Translations under genes and position numbers: made by a program
Source: Micromonospora sp. WMMD1128
Lineage (GTDB): Bacteria; Actinomycetota; Actinomycetes; Mycobacteriales; Micromonosporaceae
DNA length: 64,000 bases
Reading direction: 5' to 3'
NCBI RefSeq assembly: GCF_027497235.1
Contig: NZ_CP114902.1
Coordinates: 5,234,001 to 5,298,000 of the forward strand
Notes under the pieces: model-generated
Databases searched by the model: none
What the model saw: the letters and a program-made list of their open reading frames with translations, nothing else
What the model was told of the DNA's origin: nothing
Part shown: positions 8,178 to 16,431 of the stretch, one piece after another
How the letters are laid out: every line of letters begins with the position of its first letter
Position numbering within the stretch: position 1 is the first letter of the stretch

Positions 8178-10358
8178 TCAGACCGGGGCTTGGCTGAGCG
8201 GTTCCGGCTCGGTGTGCCGGCCACCCCCACCGCCGCCACCGCCGCCGCCGTTACGCCGCTCGTCGCCGTGCCCCGGCCACCATGCCTTGTGTCCGATCAG
8301 TCCGGTCAGCGCCGGCACGAAGAACATCGACATGACGAACGCGGACAGCACGATCCCGATGGCCACCGCGAAGCCCATCTGCTGGAGGAACGAGATCGGC
8401 GCGAGCATCAGCACCCCGAACGTGCCGGCCAGGATCAGCCCGGCCGCGGCGACGGTCGGCCCGGCGTGTTCCACGCCGATGGCGGCGGCCTCGTGCGGTT
8501 CGTTGCCCTCCCGCGCTTCCTCGCGTAGTCGGGCGATCATCAGGATGTTGTAGTCCGTGCCGATCGCCACCACGAACAGGTAGAGGATGATCGGCAGCTG
8601 GAACGTGACGCCCGGGTTGCCCTGGAGCCCCTGGAACACGTAGACGGTCGCGCCGAGCGTGGCGGCGAAGTTGAGCAGCACCGCGATCACCAGGTAGACG
8701 GGTGCGACGAGGCTGCGCAGCAGCAGCCCGAGGATCAGCGCGATCAGGCCGGCAGCCACCGGCAGGATCACCGACAGGTCGCGGTTGTTCGCCGAGTTGA
8801 TGTCGGCGAAGATCGCGGTCGGGCCGCCCACGAGTGCCTTCGTGCCCTGCGGCGCCTTGGCGTGCAGGTCGTCCCGCAGCTCGTCGCGGACCAGGCTGAT
8901 CGCCTCGTTGGAGACCGGGTTCTCATCGAGCAGCAGGTTGATCCGAACGACGCTCGGGTCGGTGGTGCTGCGTTCCGCCGGCTGCACCCGGGCCACGCCC
9001 GGCGCGCTCGCCGACGCGGCGGCGAAGTCGTTCACCTGCTGGTCGGTGAGGGGGCTGCCGTTGCCGGTGGTCAGGTAGACCTCGGTGGGCGCGAGCGCGC
9101 CGGCCGCGAAGCCGCGCTGGAGGTCCTTGGCGGCCCGCGCCGACTCGGTGTCCTGCGGGAAGCCGGCGCTGAAGTCGTAGTCGGCCTTGTAGCCGAGCAC
9201 CCCGGCGGCGAGCGCGACGAGCAGCACGCCGGAGGCCGCGGCCACCACGGCGGGCCGGCGGCCGACGAGGGTGCCGAGCCGCCGGGACAGGCTCGCCTTC
9301 GGCGTCCGCTGCCACGCCTTCGACGGCCAGAACACCCACCGGCCGAGCAGCGACACGATCGCCGGGATCAGGGTCAGCGAGGTGACGAGCATGACGGCGA
9401 CGGCGATGGCGAGTGCCGGACCGAGCGAGCCGAAGAAGCCGAGCGAGGCGAGCAGCAGCACCAGGAACGCGACGATGACCGCGCCCGCGGCGGACGTGAT
9501 GACCTCGCCGACCCGCTGCACCGTGACGATCATCGCGGTGCGCTTGTCGTCGCCGGCGCGCAGCCGTTCGCGGTAGCGGAACAGCAGGAACAGGATGTAG
9601 TCGGTGCCGATGCCGAACAGCACGATCAGCAGGATGGTCTGCAAGTCCTGGCTGACGTTGAGGTCGAACGCCTTGCCGGCGGCGGCGACCAGCCCGGTGG
9701 TCACGGACATCACCACGCCGATCACCACCACCGGAAGCAGCGCGGCGATCGGGCTACGGAAAATGATCAAGATCAGACCGATGATGAGGACGATGGTGGC
9801 CACGCCGACGATCGCGAACGCCGAGTTGAACGTGTCCTCGTTGTCGACGAAGCTGGCCACGTCGCCGGCCACTCCGGCGGTCAGGCCGCTGCCGGACAGG
9901 TCCGGCCCGAGGGCGGCACGCATGTCGCGTACGGCGTCGAGCAGGCCCGGGTCGTCCGGCGTGGCGGCGTCGAGGCCGACGGAGATGATCTGCACCGACT
10001 TGTCCGGCGCGACCGCCTGCGGGCCGGTGAGATAGCCGGAGGTCTGCGGGATGTTCCGGGCCTTGAGCGCCTGGGCGAGCTGCCCGACGCGCGCCTCGTC
10101 GGCCGGCGTGAGCGGCTTGCCGTCGTCGCGTTTGACCACGATGGTGGCGGTGGCGGTCGCCGACTGCGGGAACGCCTTGCTGGCCAACTCGGTGGCCTGC
10201 ACCGACTCGTAGGAGTGCGGCAGGAAGCTCTCCTGGTCGGCCGAGGTGATGTCGCTCAACGTCGGGCTGGTGGCGATGATCGCGATCGCGGCGAGGAGCC
10301 AGCCGCCGATCACCCACCAGGCCTTGCCGACGACGAATCTGCCCAGTCGCTCGAACAT
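8178..10358 (-). CDS. MMPL/RND-family transporter
   Basis: 726 residues with two RND-type halves. Each half has one N-terminal membrane helix, a large extracytoplasmic loop and about five clustered helices, about 12 segments in all, with the Asp-containing motif GIGTDYILFLLFRYRE and its counterpart AIGTDYNILMIARLREE. MMPL proteins export lipids or drugs in actinobacteria. The tail carries a run of ten glycines before an acidic end. No lipid-synthesis gene is adjacent, so the cargo is unknown. It is divergent from the VOC gene, with about 160 bp between. Confidence 0.92.
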   Translation of the reverse strand: MFERLGRFVVGKAWWVIGGWLLAAIAIIATSPTLSDITSADQESFLPHSYESVQATELASKAFPQSATATATIVVKRDDGKPLTPADEARVGQLAQALKARNIPQTSGYLTGPQAVAPDKSVQIISVGLDAATPDDPGLLDAVRDMRAALGPDLSGSGLTAGVAGDVASFVDNEDTFNSAFAIVGVATIVLIIGLILIIFRSPIAALLPVVVIGVVMSVTTGLVAAAGKAFDLNVSQDLQTILLIVLFGIGTDYILFLLFRYRERLRAGDDKRTAMIVTVQRVGEVITSAAGAVIVAFLVLLLASLGFFGSLGPALAIAVAVMLVTSLTLIPAIVSLLGRWVFWPSKAWQRTPKASLSRRLGTLVGRRPAVVAAASGVLLVALAAGVLGYKADYDFSAGFPQDTESARAAKDLQRGFAAGALAPTEVYLTTGNGSPLTDQQVNDFAAASASAPGVARVQPAERSTTDPSVVRINLLLDENPVSNEAISLVRDELRDDLHAKAPQGTKALVGGPTAIFADINSANNRDLSVILPVAAGLIALILGLLLRSLVAPVYLVIAVLLNFAATLGATVYVFQGLQGNPGVTFQLPIILYLFVVAIGTDYNILMIARLREEAREGNEPHEAAAIGVEHAGPTVAAAGLILAGTFGVLMLAPISFLQQMGFAVAIGIVLSAFVMSMFFVPALTGLIGHKAWWPGHGDERRNGGGGGGGGGGRHTEPEPLSQAPV

Positions 10359-10518
10359 CGTGTCCCCCGTGATTCGGACTGTGTCCTCCGCATCCTACCG
10401 TCGGTGACCAATCCTTTTCGGACGCCGCGCGACCTTCCGATGAAGATCCGGGTGTCGGTGCCGGAGTGTCGTAGGTGGCTCGTAGCCTGACGGGCATTGA
10501 CGATCGCAGGGAGGCGAC

Positions 10519-10884
10519 GTGCTCGACCACTTCTCCATAGCGGTGCGCGACCTGGGGGTCAGCGGCGCCTTCTACGACGCGGTCCTCGCCCCGCTCGGCG
10601 GCCGGCGGATCATGGAGCCGGGCCCGATCGGGTACGGCGTCGACGCGCCCGACTTCTGGGTCGAGCCGGCACCGGCCGACGCCGCCCCGGCGCCGCTGCA
10701 CATCGCGTTCACCGCGCCCGACCGGGCGGCCGTGCACGCGTTCCACGACGCCGCGGTGGCCGCCGGCGCCGAGGTGCTGCACGCGCCGAAGGTGTGGCCG
10801 GAATACCACGCCACCTACTACGGCGCGTTCGTCCGCGACCCGGACGGCAACAACGTCGAGGCGGTCTGCCACCGGCCGGAGTGA
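10519..10884 (+). CDS. VOC family (glyoxalase/bleomycin resistance-like) protein
   Basis: 121 residues, one VOC module: MLDHFSIAVRDLGVSGAFYD at the start and YYGAFVRDPDGNNVEAVCH at the end, with metal-type H and E positions visible. The GTG start follows GGGAGGCGAC. Its stop overlaps the next gene by 4 nt, so the two are co-translated. Substrate unknown. Confidence 0.88.
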   Translation: MLDHFSIAVRDLGVSGAFYDAVLAPLGGRRIMEPGPIGYGVDAPDFWVEPAPADAAPAPLHIAFTAPDRAAVHAFHDAAVAAGAEVLHAPKVWPEYHATYYGAFVRDPDGNNVEAVCHRPE

Positions 10885-11624
10885 GCGCGGTGGAGATCGA
10901 GCCGGTCGAGCACGCTCCGGTCCGCGCCATCCGCCGGGCCTGGCTGGCCCAACGCTGGCACGACCTGACGTTCCTGCACTGGGCGACGCCGCCGGAGCGG
11001 GTCGCGCCGCTGCTGCCCGCCGGCACCCGGCCGGACACGATCGACGGTGTCACCTATGTCGGGCTGATCGGCTTCCGGATGGTCGGGGTGGGGTTCGGCC
11101 GGGGGCCGGGCGTGCCGTTCTTCGGCACGTTCTGGGAGACGAACGTGCGGCTCTACTCGGTCGACGACGCCGGCCGGCGGGCGGTGGTGTTCCGCTCGCT
11201 CGACGCCTCCCGGCTGGTGCCGGTGCTTGTCGCCCAGATCGGCCTGCGCCTGCCCTACAAGTGGTCGGCGATGCGGCTGGACCGCGCCGGCGACACGCTC
11301 ACCTACCGCTGCCGCCGCCGCTGGCCCGGCCCGGCCGGCGCGCGCAGCCGGATGACCGTGCGGGTCGGCCCGCCGATCCCCGAGCCGACGCCGCTGGAGC
11401 ACTTCCTCACCGCGCGCTGGGGCCTGCACACCCGGGCGTACGGACGCACCCGGCACCTGCCGAACTGGCATCCGCAGTGGCCGTTGCACCGCGCCGAGCT
11501 GCTGCACCTGGACGACGAGCTGGTCACCGCCGCCGGCCTGCCCGCGCCGGACGGGCCGCCGGTGAGCGTGCTCCACTCCCCCGGCGTCCCGGTCGTCTTC
11601 GGCGGCCCCACCGCACTCCCCTGA
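10881..11624 (+). CDS. DUF2071 (YqjF-like) protein
   Basis: 247 residues. The start GTG 10881 forms a GTGA overlap with the VOC stop. Family traits include the early WRAIRRAWLAQRWHDLTFLHW-type segment, THVLLP-like text (VAPLLPAGTRPDTIDG) and VPFFGTFWETNVRLYSV. DUF2071 proteins adopt an acetoacetate-decarboxylase-like fold; function is not established. Linked to the VOC gene only by position. Confidence 0.85.
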   Translation: MSAVEIEPVEHAPVRAIRRAWLAQRWHDLTFLHWATPPERVAPLLPAGTRPDTIDGVTYVGLIGFRMVGVGFGRGPGVPFFGTFWETNVRLYSVDDAGRRAVVFRSLDASRLVPVLVAQIGLRLPYKWSAMRLDRAGDTLTYRCRRRWPGPAGARSRMTVRVGPPIPEPTPLEHFLTARWGLHTRAYGRTRHLPNWHPQWPLHRAELLHLDDELVTAAGLPAPDGPPVSVLHSPGVPVVFGGPTALP

Positions 11625-11678
11625 TTCGGTCCTTGGTCAAAGCAGGAACGAGAGCGCCACGCAGGAACGAGCGCGGAG

Positions 11679-12044
11679 TCAGCGCAGCGGGTCGTGGGTG
11701 CCGCGCGGGACGTCGGGGCGGCAGCGGCGTACCCGGTCGGCCGCCATCCGGCCGCCCACCGCCAACCCGTGCCGTTCCACCGCGGCCAGCCCGTACGCGC
11801 TGCACGTCGGCGTGTAGCGGCAGGTCCCCGGCCAGCGGTGCGACAGCCAGCGCCGGTAGCCGAGGATGGCGGCCCGCCCGGCTCGGTCGACCGCCGGCGT
11901 CCGCACCACGCCGGCGGTCACCGAGCCGAGGGTCAGCAGCGTCGAGAAGAGCCCCAGGTCGCAGCAGCCCGGCCCGTCGCAGTCGGGCAGGTCACAGTCG
12001 CACCCGCGGTCCTTCTTCTTTTTCCGGTGGTGCCGCTTCCGCAT
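11679..12044 (-). CDS. YidD-like membrane protein insertion efficiency factor
   Basis: 121 residues. The YidD core is GTCRYTPTCSAYGLAAVERHG, preceded by the amphipathic segment AGRAAILGYRRWLSHRWP. YidD helps YidC-dependent membrane insertion. Unlike the usual housekeeping copy in the rpmH-rnpA-yidD-yidC cluster, this one is isolated and has a lysine/histidine-rich start and a cysteine cluster (CDCDLPDCDGPGCCD). ATG 12044 was chosen; GTG 12050 is possible. No good SD is seen. Confidence 0.8.
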   Translation of the reverse strand: MRKRHHRKKKKDRGCDCDLPDCDGPGCCDLGLFSTLLTLGSVTAGVVRTPAVDRAGRAAILGYRRWLSHRWPGTCRYTPTCSAYGLAAVERHGLAVGGRMAADRVRRCRPDVPRGTHDPLR

Positions 12045-12171
12045 GATCACGATGCCATGATGCGACACTGCCGCCAGCCGAGGACCAGCCGACCGGAACG
12101 GGTCCGGTGAGGTCGGGTCGGAGGCCCGCCGGCTCCCTAACGTCGAGGGCGTCATCAGGAAGGAGCATCGG

Positions 12172-13032
12172 GTGCTGGATCGGCTCAACCAGGCCATGGA
12201 CCACCTCGAACAGCGGCTCGACCAGCCGCTCGACGTGGCCGAGCTGGCCCGGATCGCGTGCGTGTCGGAGCACCACTTCCGGCGGCTCTTCTCGGCGCTG
12301 GCCGGGATTCCGCTGTCGGAGTACGTGCGCCGCCGCCGGCTCACCCTGGCCGCCGCCGACGTGCTCGCCGACCGGGCGTCGCTGCTCGACGTGGCGGTCC
12401 GCTGGGGGTACGGCTCGAACGAGGCGTTCGCCCGCGCGTTCCGGGCCGTGCACGGGGTCGGCCCGGCGCAGGCGCGGCGCGACGGGTCGGTGCTGCGGTC
12501 CCAGCCCCGGATGTCCTTCCGGCTCGTCGTCGAAGGGAGTATCAGCATGGACTACCGAATCGTGACCAAGGACGCTTTCCGGCTCGCCGGCCGCAAGGCC
12601 CGGGTGCCGCTGGTCCACGAGGGGATGAACCCGCACATCGTGGCGTTCGTCAAGAGCGTGGACCCGGAGACCGTACGCCGGATCGAGGCGCTGTCCGACC
12701 AGGAGCCGCGCGGGATCGTCAACGTCAGCGACGACCTCGCCGGTGACCGGGCGGAAGGCACCGAGTTGGACTACTGGCACGGGGTGGTGACCGGCGCCGA
12801 GGTGCCGGACGATCTGGACAGCCTGCCGGTGGAGGCCGGCGACTGGGCGGTCTTCCGCAGCTCCGGCGCATTCCCGCAGGCGTTGCAGTATCTGTGGCGG
12901 GACGTGTTCACCCAGTGGTTCCCGTCGAATCCGTACGAGATCCGGCCCGGGCCGGAGATCTCGCAGGTGCGGATCGCCGAGGGCGGCGGCACCGCCGACG
13001 CGGAGCTGTGGATCCCGGTACGCCGGGTCTAG
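12172..13032 (+). CDS. AraC-type regulator with GyrI-like effector domain
   Basis: 286 residues. Two AraC helix-turn-helices occupy residues 1-105 (LARIACVSEHHFRRLFSAL and the conserved second-helix text WGYGSNEAFARAFRAVHG). Residues 120-286 form a SOUL/GyrI-like ligand domain ending in AELWIPVRR. This Rob/SoxS-like layout senses small hydrophobic compounds or drugs. GTG start with AGGAAGGAG upstream. No obvious target is adjacent; yidD is divergent. Confidence 0.88.
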   Translation: MLDRLNQAMDHLEQRLDQPLDVAELARIACVSEHHFRRLFSALAGIPLSEYVRRRRLTLAAADVLADRASLLDVAVRWGYGSNEAFARAFRAVHGVGPAQARRDGSVLRSQPRMSFRLVVEGSISMDYRIVTKDAFRLAGRKARVPLVHEGMNPHIVAFVKSVDPETVRRIEALSDQEPRGIVNVSDDLAGDRAEGTELDYWHGVVTGAEVPDDLDSLPVEAGDWAVFRSSGAFPQALQYLWRDVFTQWFPSNPYEIRPGPEISQVRIAEGGGTADAELWIPVRRV

Positions 13033-13034
13033 CG

Positions 13035-14330
13035 TCACGCCGTGTCCGCGGCCTGCGCCAACTCCGCGGCCTGCGCCAACGCGGCCGGCACGTCGTGCAC
13101 GTGGTAGGGGTGCTCGCTCGGCTCGATGCCGGCGAGGAACATCGCGTACACGGCGGCCAGCCGCAGCGGCGCGACCGGCCGGAGCAGGTCGACCGCCCGG
13201 CGCGGGTCGCAGCCGGGCGCGTCGGCCCGCCACCGGTCGGCCCACGCGTCGACCACTCGGGCGGCGGCGGGCGCGTCGAGACCTTCGGTGAGGCGCAGGA
13301 TGTCGAAGCCGGGGTGGCCGACGAAGGCGTCCGCCCAGTCGATGACCACCCGCCGGGCGTCGTCGCCGCGCACGTTCCCGGGGTGCAGGTCGCCGTGCAC
13401 AAGCGTGTCCGGCAGGCCGCAGTCGCGTAGCCGCCGGAGCCGCTTGTCGAGCCCATCGAGCAGCCTCGCGGCCACCGTCACGTCGTGCCCGGCCAGCCGC
13501 TCCCGCACCCACGCACCGAGCCCCACCCCCCGAAGATCGGGTACGCCCGCCGCGACCAGCCGGTCCACCGCCCCCACGCTCCGGAGCTGCACGCGGTGGT
13601 GCGCCGCCGCGACCCCCGCCCGCACCCCTTCCCCCGCCCCGTAGAGGTCCTCCCCAGGCACGTCCTCCAGGAGCACCCGCCCTTCCTCACCCACAGCCAG
13701 CACCACCGGCCCGGCCTCGATCCCCTCCTCGGTGCTCAAGGAGTTCGCGTCCCCCGGAAGATCAGCTCCGACACCAACTCCTTGATCAACGGGGCGAGCG
13801 CGGAGGGGCGAGCGGGTGGTCAGCCAGGTCAGGACGGTGGGCTCGTGGGGGGCGAAGGTGGGGAGCTGCTTCAGCCACGCCGGGCCCTCGGGGGTGTCCA
13901 GGCGCCAGATCGCGGAGAGGTTCCAGGTGCGCTGTTGCGCCACGGCGGTCACCGGGCGGCCGAGGCGGCGCAGCTCGTCGACGGCCCAGGCGACGCTGCG
14001 GGCCGGGCCGCCGACCTGCGCCCACGGCTGGCGCAGCGGATGCGGCGCGCGGTCCACGGTCGCCGGTTCCAGGGGTACGCCGCCCGCCGCTCCCGGCCCG
14101 GCCGGCGCCCCGATGAGTTGGGCGAGGTAGCGGACGTGGCCGCCGGGTGGGTGCGGACGATCGGCGTCGAGCAGCCGCAGCACGGCCACGTCGACGCCGT
14201 GCCGGCGGCGGGCACCGTCGACGATCGACGCGACCTGCTGCCACCACGGGTCCGGCACCTCGAACGGGGGCAGCGCGCCGAGCGGCCGGCCGGCGGCGTC
14301 GACCAGGACCACTGTCACGGCGCGGGACAC
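13035..14330 (-). CDS. aminoglycoside phosphotransferase-fold protein with a palindromic insertion
   Basis: 431 residues. The kinase part (about 140 to the end) has the catalytic loop LVHGDLHPGNVRGDD, the Mg-binding VVIDWADAFVGHPGFD and the hinge RVLLEDVPGEDLY. The first ~130 residues are a separate alpha/beta domain of unclear type. Between N-lobe text WLTTRSPLRARPV and GPVVLAVGEEGRVLLEDV lie about 20 residues encoded by an inverted-repeat element (13731-13790) absent from the usual fold; the frame is kept. Substrate unknown. Converges on the AraC gene with 2 nt between. Confidence 0.85.
   Translation of the reverse strand: MSRAVTVVLVDAAGRPLGALPPFEVPDPWWQQVASIVDGARRRHGVDVAVLRLLDADRPHPPGGHVRYLAQLIGAPAGPGAAGGVPLEPATVDRAPHPLRQPWAQVGGPARSVAWAVDELRRLGRPVTAVAQQRTWNLSAIWRLDTPEGPAWLKQLPTFAPHEPTVLTWLTTRSPLRARPVDQGVGVGADLPGDANSLSTEEGIEAGPVVLAVGEEGRVLLEDVPGEDLYGAGEGVRAGVAAAHHRVQLRSVGAVDRLVAAGVPDLRGVGLGAWVRERLAGHDVTVAARLLDGLDKRLRRLRDCGLPDTLVHGDLHPGNVRGDDARRVVIDWADAFVGHPGFDILRLTEGLDAPAAARVVDAWADRWRADAPGCDPRRAVDLLRPVAPLRLAAVYAMFLAGIEPSEHPYHVHDVPAALAQAAELAQAADTA
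13731..13790. repeat. 60-bp palindromic element inserted inside a coding region
   Basis: Left arm 13731-13751 and right arm 13770-13790 are inverted copies (17 of 21 positions pair), with core AAGGAGTT/AACTCCTT and an 18-nt centre. It lies in frame within the phosphotransferase gene and adds about 20 residues between kinase strands. Confidence 0.65.
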
Positions 14331-14436
14331 GGCCGGACGCTAACCGAGCACCCCTACGGGACACGACTGATTTCCTCCGGGAGCGTTCGGGCGACTCCCG
14401 GTTGTCCCGCGGACGGACGACGGACAGGCTGAGGCA

Positions 14437-15030
14437 ATGAGCCTCCTCGATTCCCGGACCGGTCCCGCGTACCGATGGTTGCGGCCGGTCGCGGTGACCG
14501 CCGCGCTGCTGCTGCTCGGCTACGGACTGCTGCGCCGAGTCGATTACTTGGACGGGCACAGCGACAAGGGCGCCTGGGCGTGGAACATCGGGCACGGTCA
14601 GTTCCTGCTCGGCGTGCTCGGGTTCGCCGCGCTGATCGTCGGGCTGCACGGCCTGCTGCGTACCCGCTCGACCCGGCTGCGGACGCTTGACGACGTGGCC
14701 GCGCTGGCCGGCCTGGTCGGCGCCGCCGCGTTCGTCTGGGTGATCCTCGGCGACCTGTTCCCGCGCTTCGCCGACGCGGTGGCCACCCCGGACGTGGTGC
14801 TGTTCGGCGGGCCGGTGCTGTTCGAGCTGGGCCTGCTGGTGCTGCTGTGCCGGGCGGCGGCGACGCGGCTGCTGCCGGTGTGGGCGCCGGTGCTGGTGCT
14901 GGTCGGGTTCGTGGCGATCGCGGTGGACCTGGACCTGCTACCGGTCGGCGCCGTGCTGGTCCTGGCCGGCCTGCTGCCGCTGCGCGTCCGGGGTGTTAAG
15001 CGGGGGCCCCGCCTATACCAAAAGCGTTAA
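14437..15030 (+). CDS. integral membrane protein, unknown function
   Basis: 197 residues with about six hydrophobic segments (VTAALLLLGYGLL, FLLGVLGFAALIVGLHGLL, VAALAGLVGAAAFVWVILG, VVLFGGPVLFELGLLVLL, VWAPVLVLVGFVAIAV, LPVGAVLVLAGLLPL). No family recognised. Its last residues (GVKRGPRLYQKR) and stop codon are supplied by the 60-bp GTTAAGCGGGG element, so the original C-terminus may have been replaced. Confidence 0.75.
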   Translation: MSLLDSRTGPAYRWLRPVAVTAALLLLGYGLLRRVDYLDGHSDKGAWAWNIGHGQFLLGVLGFAALIVGLHGLLRTRSTRLRTLDDVAALAGLVGAAAFVWVILGDLFPRFADAVATPDVVLFGGPVLFELGLLVLLCRAAATRLLPVWAPVLVLVGFVAIAVDLDLLPVGAVLVLAGLLPLRVRGVKRGPRLYQKR

Positions 15031-15050
15031 GCGGGGCCCCCGCCTTACCC
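14992..15050. repeat. GTTAAGCGGGGGCCCC repeat element, copy 1
   Basis: About 59 bp with two GGGGCCCC-centred palindromes joined by a CTATACCAAAAGCG spacer. It forms the 3' end of the membrane protein gene and ends beside the convergent gene, so it may double as a bidirectional terminator. Other copies: 28357-28415, 28866-28925 and 40182-40241. Confidence 0.85.
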
Positions 15051-15051
15051 C

Positions 15052-16209
15052 TCAGCTCCACACGCTGCGGCGCGGCCCCCGGTGGTCGGCGCAGGCGTCG
15101 GGCTGCCCGCCGGTCCGGCTGATCGTGCCGTCGTGGCACTGCACCAGCCAGCCCCGCCCGGACCAGAAGCCGGGCACGCACTCGAACCAGTCGCAGACCC
15201 CGGCGGCCGGCTTGCGGATCCGATCGCCGCCGCAGTAGTCGTACCCGAAGGGGTTCGGTGGGGCGCCGCAGCGACGCTCGGCGACCGGCTGCCGGGCGGG
15301 GTCGCGCGGCGGCGCGGACCGGGTGCCGCGCGGCGTCGGGCTGGTGCTGGGCCGGACCTGGACGGCGGGGGCGACCACCGGCGGCGGGGGCGTGCCGGTG
15401 GCCGCCGGGGTGGCGGCGGCGGCCCGCTCCGACCCGGTCCGCGTCGGCGGGTCGGCCTCGACGAGCATCGCCGGCACGGCAAGCGCAAGCGCCACGCCGA
15501 CGGCGATGGTCCGCCGGCCACCGGGCACCAGCGTGGAGATCCTGGCCTGGGCCGGGGTGAGCACGGCCGGTCGGTGCGGGCGCAGTTGCGCGTGTTCGTC
15601 GATCAGCTCGTCCAGCTCGGCGACGACCGCGGCGCGCTGTTCGATCGCGTCGGCGAAGGCCAGGGTGAGCGTGAACCGGAAGTCGGCCACCGCGCCGGTG
15701 GGCAGCAGCAATCCCGAGGTACGCCGCCGGTCCAGCACCTGGATCAGGGTGACCGGCGCGGCCGGGTCGTGGGACAGCCCGGTCATCCTGCCGTACGTCC
15801 AGTCGCGCCGGCCGCGTCCGCCGAGCAGCGCCAGGCGCCGGTTGGTGAGCACGGCCAGCCCGGCGTCGACCACCTTGACGCCCTCCGGGCGCCGTGGGCG
15901 CAGCACCGGCGGGTCGGGGTCGACGAGCAGTTCCGGGGCCGGGAGCACGGCGGTGTGCCGCACCTCGACGAGTTGCGCGGCGGGCAGCGTCCAGAAGACC
16001 ACCTCGCCGGGGGCCAGTTCCATCGGCAGGCCGTCGCCGGCCCGGACCGAGCCGTGGAAGGAAACCGCGAGGGTACGCAGCCGCCGCAGTTCGTCGTCGC
16101 GGCGGCGCCACGCCTCGTCGGCCGCGCGGAAGGCCCGCTGCCGCCGTTCGTTCTGCCGGTGCGCCCACCGGTAACGCCATGTGGAACCCGTCGAATCAGT
16201 CATCGCCAC
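15052..16209 (-). CDS. hypothetical protein with one central TM helix and Cys-rich C-terminal domain
   Basis: 385 residues. The cytoplasmic N-terminal part has an Arg-rich coiled region (RQNERRQRAFRAADEAWRRR) and a PH/bPH-like stretch (ELAPGEVVFWTLPAAQLVEVRHT, LTNRRLALLGG). One helix follows (IAVGVALALAVPAMLV), then a Thr/Pro linker. The extracytoplasmic tail has six cysteines (CGAPPNPFGYDYCGG, VCDWFECVPGFW, VQCHDGTIS, DACADH), likely disulphide-bonded. GTG 16209 lies 5 nt after GGAGGAG; ATG 16203 is also possible. Function unknown. Confidence 0.75.
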   Translation of the reverse strand: MAMTDSTGSTWRYRWAHRQNERRQRAFRAADEAWRRRDDELRRLRTLAVSFHGSVRAGDGLPMELAPGEVVFWTLPAAQLVEVRHTAVLPAPELLVDPDPPVLRPRRPEGVKVVDAGLAVLTNRRLALLGGRGRRDWTYGRMTGLSHDPAAPVTLIQVLDRRRTSGLLLPTGAVADFRFTLTLAFADAIEQRAAVVAELDELIDEHAQLRPHRPAVLTPAQARISTLVPGGRRTIAVGVALALAVPAMLVEADPPTRTGSERAAAATPAATGTPPPPVVAPAVQVRPSTSPTPRGTRSAPPRDPARQPVAERRCGAPPNPFGYDYCGGDRIRKPAAGVCDWFECVPGFWSGRGWLVQCHDGTISRTGGQPDACADHRGPRRSVWS

Positions 16210-16431
16210 GCCGACTCCTCCGCCGCGCGAGCCCACCATTCGGGGTGTTCATCCCTATCAACGGCACTGCGGGGGTACAAAGACACGCGAAAGTCGCCGA
16301 TTAGACCGAACGGCTGATTGACCCGCTTCCCGCCGGGCGTCGCTTCGCCATGCGGGCGGGCCGACTCGTCGGTAACGTCAGCCGCAGGGGCGGGGCGTAC
16401 GCGGCCCCCGGTGACGAGTGGAGGTGCATCG

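Noticed and set aside
8862..10490. 542-codon plus-strand frame
   Set aside because: Antisense to the MMPL transporter, whose membrane segments and motifs are clear.
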